This document shows positions 44,418 through 51,412 of a stretch of 51,412 nucleotides of DNA, in pieces; the first letter of the stretch is position 1, and the number at the start of each line of letters is the position of its first letter. The translations under genes and the position numbers were made by a program. Under the pieces are notes generated by a model. The model had not been told where the DNA came from and made no database searches. It saw only the letters and a program-made list of their open reading frames with translations. Origin of the DNA: Pleurotus ostreatus/Saccharomyces cerevisiae fusant (taxonomy: Eukaryota; Opisthokonta). The stretch is taken from NCBI GenBank assembly GCA_024196135.1, contig JAMQCK010000140.1:1-51412 (forward strand), written 5' to 3'.

Positions 44418-47400
44418 TCAGAAATTTGCGGTGTCAAATACGCGTGCCTGTTTTCGCAACAACGGCGAGTCAACCGGCACGCGTCCCGTTTTTTCCGTCG
44501 CCCCCGCTCGGTTTAGCTGCTCACGGATGCGCGCGTCCCTTTCTCCATCCTCGGAGATCCACGGCGCCTTGCCTACGGCGTCGAGGAGGGTCGCCCCGTC
44601 GCTCGCGCGTGCTGCCGCGCTGCTACCTCGTGCGAGGAGCGCCTCGACCACCTGCTCTTTGCCACAGTAGACTGCAAGGTACAGCGGTGTCCTGCCATCC
44701 ATGTCAATAGCCTCCAGTGCCGCTCCTCCGTCGACTAAGAGGCCAATAGTCTCGGAATGGCCGTTCTGCGCAGCGGCGTGCAGCGGCGTGTAGCTCGAGT
44801 CGTTGGAAACGTCGACAAAGGCACCATGCTCGAGGAGCAGGCGTACGACACTGAGGTGCCCTGCGCACGCAGCCGAGTTGAGCGGGGTGTCACCGTCGAG
44901 GTCCCTGTTCTCGACACGGGCGCCGTGCTGCAGGAGTAAATGCACCATCTCGTCGTGTCCTCTCCAAGCGGCCCACGACAGGGGGGTGCACTGGTGATGA
45001 TCACGGGCATCAATGCTTGCGGAAAGCTCAAGGAGTATGCTGATGTTACTGAGGTATCCCTTTTGAGCTACCAGATGAAGAGAAGTCCGGCCATTCTCAT
45101 CACACTCATCGATGTGTGCCCCTTTTTCGAGGAGCAGACGAACGGCGCCCTCTTGACCATTACGCGCCGCTAGCATCAGAGGCGTGTCCTGCTGCTTGGT
45201 CCGCGCTGTGAGACGGGCACCTCGCGCAAGGAGCAAGCGGACAGTGCTGTGATGCCCCTGCCATGCCGCGTAATGAAGCGAAGTATAGCCTTCCTCGTTG
45301 CAATCCTTGATATCAGCCCCCTCGTCGAGGAGCAGACGAACGGCGCCCTCTTGACCATTGCTAGCCGCTAGCACCAGAGGCGTGTTCTGCTGCTTGCCCC
45401 GCGCGGCAATGTGGGCACCTCGCGCAAGGAGCAAGCTGACAGTGCTGCGATGCCCCTGCGATGCCGCGTAATGAAGCGAATTATAGCCTTGCTCGTCGTA
45501 GTCCTCAATATTGGCCCCCTTGTCAAGGAGCAGACGGACGACTTCCTCTTGACCAACATAAGCCGCTATCGTCAGAGGCGTCTCCTGCTGCTTGGCCCGC
45601 ACGGCGATGCTGGCACCTCGCTCGAGGAGCAAGCAGACAGTACTGTGATGCCCAAACCATGCCGCGTAATGAAGCGAAGTATAGCCGTCCTCGTCACAGT
45701 CCTTGATGTCAGCCCCCTTGTCGAGGAGCAGACGGACGACGTCCTCTTGACCATAGAAAGCCGCTCTCGTCAGTGGTGTCTCCTGCTGCTTGCTCCGCGC
45801 GGCAATGCGGGCACCTCGCTCGAGGAGCAGCTCGGCAACACCGAGATGGCCATTGTCAGCTGCTATGTGCAGAAGTGTCCGACCAAGGGGGTCTGTACAC
45901 TCGATGTCTACCCCGCCATTATCAAGGAGCACAGCAACGAGTTGGTTGTGTCCAACCTCGACAGCGGTCCAGATGGCCTTCCGGAGGACAGGAGTGCCGA
46001 TAGGATGCGCAGCTACCTTGCTGATGATCGGTCTCATTGCCTTCGATAGGTCATCGTACAGATCATCGCCTGCTTTTTTGACATAATGAACCCAGGACCA
46101 AGTCAGATGTGAACCTGTATTGAAGGAGGACATCGCGCCGTCGACTGCAGCCAGGAAGCCAAAGCATGTGCGAGCCATCAGAGCATAATCAATGTTGTCA
46201 CGAAGGAAGAATGGTGAATCGGGAGGGAGATTAAGGATGTAGTCCCGAACTGAGGCATGAGCGAGCTGGACGGTCTTTCCATTGACGGAGATGAGCATCA
46301 GTCCGACCATATTGACCACAGCCTCGGGCGTTGGCCGGAGGGATACATCGTAGACCGGCCTCTTGTCTGTATAGTCGAAGGTCATGATATCCACCAAGTC
46401 GTCCACAGATAGAGGTACCACCGAGCGGATGAGCCAAAGAAGTAAGCACCGCACATCAGCGCGATCTGCGGGCGCGATGGCATCTAAGCATGCCTTGTAC
46501 AGAGCTTCCAGCGACGCAGGAAGGGCCTTTAAGCGCTGACGGACCTTTCCAGGCATTCCTGCGATAGTCTTCAGCTCCTGGATGACCAATGACGTCCAAC
46601 GAAAGCTGTGAATAGTACGTGTAAATGATTTGCAACGAAAGGGAATCAATCGACTGACTTGCCCTCCGCCCCAGCTAATAGTGCCTGCCGAACGCTGCCA
46701 CGATCTCCGATGTCTTGTAGCACGCCACCAGGAGACATAGCGGCGTCGAGTGCGGTCCCAATATCATTGTCCGTTTCATTAGTCGTGATGGAAATCACTT
46801 TCTCGAAGGTGCTGGAGGTATTCGACGAAGTACGACGAGAAGCCAGTAGCGAGACGGCAGATATCTTCTTAAGACGTCCCAGAAAATGAAGGATGTCGGC
46901 CTCATCGGATTCATCCAATGCATCGATGACGATAAAGATACGCGGCGACGCGGCGCGAAGCATGTTCATGAGCAGGTACTCCTTGTCAGTCTTCGTCGTA
47001 AATCCATTCTTGATGGCCTTCTTGCGATACTCGATGATCGTACGTGCGAGTCTAGGACTCTTCAGTGCAATCTGATATAGCAGCGCCGCGAAGAGTGAGT
47101 GCATATCTCGCGCGATTGAGCCATTGGTTGTGTCGAAGAGATGAACGAGGACAAGGGAGTCGGGAGCGAAAGCTGCGCAGTAGGCTTGCAAGGCTTGAGT
47201 AGCAGCGGCGCTATGGAAATGCACGTCAGTCCTGTCAAATGCGGACTAGTGCATCAACTCACATCAACGTGCTTCTGCCACTACCGACTAACGGACCATC
47301 AGCGGATACTCATCGTCGTCATAGGGCTGGAACTTACCCTTCCCGCTAAGTAATACGAACTTGGTCGACGAGTTCCCTTCCCTGAAGGCGGTAAAGACGT

Positions 47401-48951
47401 CGCCGTCGAGGAACCACGAGCCGGTCCCCTCCGCGCGATCGTCCAAAAGCCTGCTCAGCTTAGGAGAGGAGTCTGGGTACGAGAGCCACTGAGCGACCTT
47501 ATCGAGCTCCGCGAGTGCTGAAGAAGAGGAGGAGAGTGAGCACGAGACGAAAGTGGCACAAGTGGATGAAAAGCACCGACATTTGATCTCCTTCATCTCT
47601 TCAGCCTGCCGGAAGAACAGAGAGTCCAAGTGGCGGAGAATGGCGCGATTGGCGACAATCTCGTCCTTCGTAAGCGAGATCTCTGCTATTTCCGCGATTC
47701 AGCATGTTCACTTGTGGACGACAGGGTGAGGAGGTACCTTGGACCCCGTGGGCAACCTCTAGTACATCGTGGAGGAGCTGGTTTGACGAAGCTTGAGAAG
47801 CTGTTCCGTCTGTGCGATGGTGAGAAACCGATAGCTCTCATTGAGAGGACCCACCAGCGATGCTCAACATTATTTCGGTCACCTTCTTGTACGTGACTCC
47901 GGCGATGGCTTCATGGTGCTGGGTAGCGAGTCGATGCAGGTCTTGGAGGGCCTCGGACAGAGGCCGCGAGTGGATGAGGTTTCTCAGCCACACTCCTGCT
48001 CAGCGTGTCATCGATAATGGTACCAGGATGGACAAGCGAAAAACTGACGGAGATGTCCATCGCGCCACGTCTTCAAGATCGTTGCAAGTACTATGATCAA
48101 CTGGACGAGCAGCTTGGTCGAGGCATCATAAAGCAGATCTCCGCACTGCGAGCCTACAACGACATCGACGACCTGCAGGTGCCGCTTGATCTCGTCAAAT
48201 GCGTCCCCTATTTGATCCATTTCTTCGTGGGTCTTGATAGACGCCTATGCCAGATGGAGATCAACACGATGCAGAGGTGATGTAAGTAGGAGGCGCACGC
48301 TAACAATCAAGCCAACCGCGGTGAAGATAGCCTTGCCAGGAGGAAATGTCTATCGCAGCGATCGTCAGCACGTCGGAATTCCCCTCGAATCTGCACCAGA
48401 CTTACCGTCGAAAGGGCGTCGCCAACTGGCGCGCACAGGTTTTCGATGATCCGAGCCAGCGGGACTAGCCGACCGCGCAACCTACACCACTGCGACCTCT
48501 CCAGCTCGTCTTTTTGCTCCTCCTCCCTCTTCGTGACATAGTTGACGACCGCCTCCTTCGAGTTGTAGTGCGCGACATCGGGTGCAAGAAAGTCGACGCC
48601 CATCTTCCGCTGGCACTCGGCCACCGCGTCGCTCCACATCTTCGTCAAGGGCGCCTCGGTGAGCGCCTCCACAGCACCGTTTGGAGAAGCGGTCGTCTGA
48701 GAAGTTACGACCGTCGACGTTGCAGACGCATCGATGGGCGTGGCTATTTGGTTATCGGTATCGATGTCTGCTGGCGATGGTGACGAAGTGGCGGTCGAGG
48801 GCAGGGATTCCGCAGGAGGCGGCGTATCGCTCCGCACGGAGGGGGTTAGACTCCTCGACTTGCGACGAAAGAAGGACCGGACCCCGAGCCTATCGCGCAG
48901 GCGAGGACGTCCGCGAACTGACGAGGACGACGAGACAGGTGAGCTGGGCAT
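44418..48951 (-). CDS. STAND/NLR-like protein B: Goodbye-like, NACHT (atypical P-loop), ankyrin repeats
   Basis: Ten exons, complement of 44418-46605, 46659-47210, 47263-47287, 47338-47517, 47581-47685, 47738-47809, 47855-47995, 48049-48244, 48299-48349, 48406-48951; 1351 residues. Paralogue of gene A: same basic start (VRGRPRLRDRLGV), Goodbye-like region (MWSDAVAECQRKMGVDFLAP; FPPGKAIFTAVGLIVS), and a linker of about 60 more residues than A. Its 25-nt exon encodes GKVGSGRST, so the invariant Walker A lysine is arginine, which should weaken or abolish ATP binding. Walker B is FIVIDALDES near residue 531. The winged-helix-like part includes LPASLEALYKACLDAI. About 14 ankyrin repeats follow (residues about 823-1310), several forming near-identical 66-residue modules. 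The exon at 47581-47685 could be joined to 47517 without splicing, as the 63-bp intron is in frame. Confidence 0.86.
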
Positions 48952-48972
48952 CGTTGAGATCGGAGCAGCGAC

Positions 48973-49106
48973 GATGGTGGTCGTAGGGAAGAACGAGAGG
49001 ATGGCCTCGCACGATACAGCATGTCAGCCGCGAGGGCGTGACGTTGCACAGCTTCTCGATATAGCTGGATGGCGCACGGCGCGGTCAGTAACATACTAGG
49101 AAGCAA
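48973..49106 (-). promoter_or_regulatory. Leader of NLR B with a conserved out-of-frame upstream ORF
   Basis: An ORF starting at 49106 (MLLTAPCAIQLYREAVQRHA) overlaps the NLR start in another frame and ends at 48846. The NLR A leader has the counterpart MLTVPPAIQLYRGPVQRHPL, ending near 22217. It may be a regulatory overlapping uORF or simply retained homology. Confidence 0.4.
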
Positions 49107-49251
49107 TGCGCACTCCCTGATCGTATTGATAGATGTTGATCAACTTGAATGAAGACGCTTCTCCATCGGCAAGAACGTCACCCCGGTACTCCCCACAGCC
49201 GCCGACTGTCATCGCCAGGATCGCTCCCTGCACAGATATGAAGGATGTCAT

Positions 49252-49884
49252 TCAGCCGGTGACCATAGCCCCAGACGCTGTGTGGGTGGTGTTGCTGGCT
49301 GCAGAGTTCTGACGTACTGGGAAAGAAGGTTTGCGAAGGTTCTGCGCGTCGTAGCCTGACCAGAACGGCGATGGCTTGGTCTTAGCGAACAGAGCTGTGT
49401 CTGGACATTCGATGAGAGCCGGACGATAACTCCTTGAGTGGGCAGGGTCGACGCGACTAGCGGTCCACGCGCGGGCGAGATAGGATTGCTGGAAACCAAG
49501 CCTGTTCTCATTCCTGTGATACGAAATACGATAGTACGCGCCCGACGTACGGGGGACTACCGAGCGAGCGAGAATACGGGTTTCAAAGTACGCATGACCC
49601 GTCGAGTTTTGCAGATGCACGAGGATAAGCGCGCATGTTGATTCGAGGGCAAAGACGTTGAGGCATGGCTGTGGCGTACGATTCTTGTTGCCTTCGTGAC
49701 GTTCGAGAGCGCCTGAGCGGGAGCGCGTGAGCGTCGCGGGGCGAAGAAGCCGCCCGCTGCGCTCTTGATGACCTTCAAGTCGGATCCGGGAGATGAGCCC
49801 GTCATTCACGTTGTTGCCGGAGTCGAGGACGATCGTCTGACGGGGTGTAACTTCACATGACGTTCGGTGGTGTCCTTCTCCCAC
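49252..49884 (-). CDS. Part of unknown gene X upstream of NLR B (open frame)
   Basis: 210-codon open frame containing RQTIVLDSGNNVNDGLISRI, NVFALESTCALILVHLQNST, GHAYFETR and a C-terminal PSPFWSGYDAQNLRK. Further homologous exons seem to lie at about 49900-50660 on the same strand (EDVRAELG, RELDRQLFSTQKLEV), with an intron-like GTGAGTCGTCC..AG at about 50220-50265. The A-side copy (20340-21840) has stops, so this one looks the less damaged. No family recognised, and the correct frame in places is uncertain. Confidence 0.4.
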   Translation of the reverse strand: MGEGHHRTSCEVTPRQTIVLDSGNNVNDGLISRIRLEGHQERSGRLLRPATLTRSRSGALERHEGNKNRTPQPCLNVFALESTCALILVHLQNSTGHAYFETRILARSVVPRTSGAYYRISYHRNENRLGFQQSYLARAWTASRVDPAHSRSYRPALIECPDTALFAKTKPSPFWSGYDAQNLRKPSFPVRQNSAASNTTHTASGAMVTG

Positions 49885-50670
49885 TCAAGGAAGTGCGAGC
49901 GTGGCCGAGGGCGCGCCGGATGAGATGCATGGTGAGCGTGAAGGATACGTCGAGCTTCGAAGGAGGATGTCGGGATCTCCGTTCTTTTATTGAGAAACCG
50001 TCCCTGAAGGCAGATTGAGCAGTGGGGAGAGGTTCGCGCTCTGCGGAAGAATCGTCAGAAGGTGGACTGAGTGCAGAAGACAGGGAAGACGCACCAAGCT
50101 CTGCGCGCACGTCCTCGTCGTGATCTCCTGTAAGTGGTGGCGCGTCGCGCATCAGTCTTCGGGACCGCCCAACATGATATACAGAATATTGAAGAGCTGA
50201 CCCGCAGAGCTTTGGCAGTGTTAGGTCAACGCAAGAGTAGGAGAGAAGGACGACTCACCGCTTCACGCGACGGACAGGGCGAGTGAGCGCTGACGACACG
50301 CTAGTCCTGCGACGATCCCTGCGGGTAACATTCACTGGGGTAGTTTGAAGCACACAGAATGTAGGGGGAGCGCGTTCTGACGGTATTCGAGGGCCGTCGT
50401 TCACTTCGAGCTTCTGCGTGCTGAATAGTTGTCGATCGAGCTCGCGCGATCGTAGTGCAGCTGCTGCCCATACAGAATTTGATTTCTTACAGAACCTCTC
50501 TCTCTCAAGTCATCCGGCTCCCAAGAAATGCTGCTCGGGGGAGGTGAGCGACGACGCGTATACAAAGAGAGATGCATTGCAACGTACTGAACCGATTGTC
50601 GAAGCGGGCGGTCAACGGACAGTCGGAGACTATTTCTCGTCATGGGCGTGAGCCCATTACGCGTCCACAT

Positions 50671-51412
50671 TGAGCAGGGGAACTCGATGTACTCGTTGTC
50701 TTCAAATCATTCGAATCGCAGCTGCATTCTGCTTGTTCCGCTTCGCGCGTCGACAGGATAGAAGATAGATCGCAGATTTATTGAAGAGTGAGAAAGACTG
50801 ATATCTCCCAAAGATAAGTTCAGAAGAGGAGGGCGACGTAGAGGAGGGATGGAACATGCATATGAGGCATGATGATGGTCGGGAACAAGAGCTGGAAGAA
50901 CAATGGAAAAGCCAAAACGGGAAGGAGCCAAACACGCGCAAGCACGGAGCCGCCGGTCCGCTGGCTTGATACCGAACGTTCACCACCCCAATCCCGGCCT
51001 CTGCGTGTGCGTCTCCTCCATGAATCCAAATAGCCGCGCGCCATCCCATGAATGCAGATGTAGGAAGATAGAAAGGTGGCTGCGGGCGCAAGGGCGTATC
51101 TTGGTGGCGGTCGCGGTGATCCTAGGTGTACGCCTCTCAACCATCTGTCGTTGCACATGGGGTTGTATACCTTCACAAATGCCATCTCGCTCCAGCTTTG
51201 CGACTGTACTTTGCTCGCCTCCCATGCTTGCGCAAGTCCTTGAACCCAAGCCTGACGATCGCACTCTATGGTCGAATCGTGCGTCCTGGCGGCGGAGGTT
51301 CTCGACCACTCTGCTCTTCGGAGGGCTGAGGTACGTCTTTTTCACTCCCATCCTCTCTCGCTTCTGACGGCGCCTCTAGCACGACGCATATATGTCCTCT
51401 TCTCTCTTCACA
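50671..51412. other. Right edge, possible minus-strand gene fragment
   Basis: On the minus strand a frame at about 51185-51310 reads ECDRQAWVQGLAQAWEASK before a GTATAC donor, and a hydrophobic run LPVLAFPLFFQLLFP sits near 50880-50925. Too little for a gene call. Confidence 0.25.

Noticed and set aside
46565..46660. Independent short gene for the 192-codon NACHT frame 46646-47224
   Set aside because: Phase-consistent splice sites place it inside NLR B as its ninth exon, matching exon 6 of NLR A.

Overview
The window looks like nuclear DNA of a filamentous basidiomycete, probably a wood-inhabiting agaricomycete. It is GC-rich, its genes are cut by 45-70 bp introns with GT..AG ends, and it holds families typical of that group: F-box proteins, a chitin-type LPMO, Goodbye/NACHT/ankyrin STAND proteins, a Plavaka-like transposon and a DIRS-like retroelement. 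All exon models were made by eye by requiring frame-consistent splice sites; none has been tested against transcripts.

Layout: 1-240, 5' end of CCT8 (chaperonin theta), running off the left edge. 443-529 and 6127-6213, two intron-containing tRNA-Lys(CTT) genes in opposite orientation, enclosing a seven-helix membrane protein (1430-2754) and a coiled-coil protein dense in SUMO-type motifs (3846-5885). 6646-8040, F-box/LRR gene. 8393-10213, decayed DIRS-like element. 10635-12127, secreted AA11-like LPMO, divergent from an unknown gene (12534-13379). 13716-15510, an AT-rich gene-free island with a roughly 25-bp-phased array of a palindromic decamer and a foldback element, directly abutting a 5'-truncated ankyrin gene (15515-16345). 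16.4-20.3 kb, strand-asymmetric pyrimidine/purine tracts. 22112-25927, NLR-like gene A. 28111-30495, F-box/zinc-finger gene. 30.5-34.4 kb, minisatellites, microsatellites and a tRNA-Lys fragment. 34448-41732, a transposon bounded by perfect 16-bp inverted repeats and carrying two divergent genes (DUF6698-type and Plavaka-like transposase). 41.9-43.1 kb, minisatellites. 44418-48951 (minus), NLR-like gene B.

The most biologically interesting set is the STAND/NLR family: A and B are paralogues in opposite orientation that share splice phases, a 25-nt exon carrying the P-loop and related upstream flanks, plus a truncated third copy. Their ankyrin arrays contain almost identical 66-residue modules, the pattern expected of fungal non-self recognition genes that diversify by repeat exchange. 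The least explained object is the phased AGAANNTTCT array at 13.7-14.5 kb, which fits no coding feature and could be a transposase-binding subterminal array or a cluster of HSF-like binding sites.
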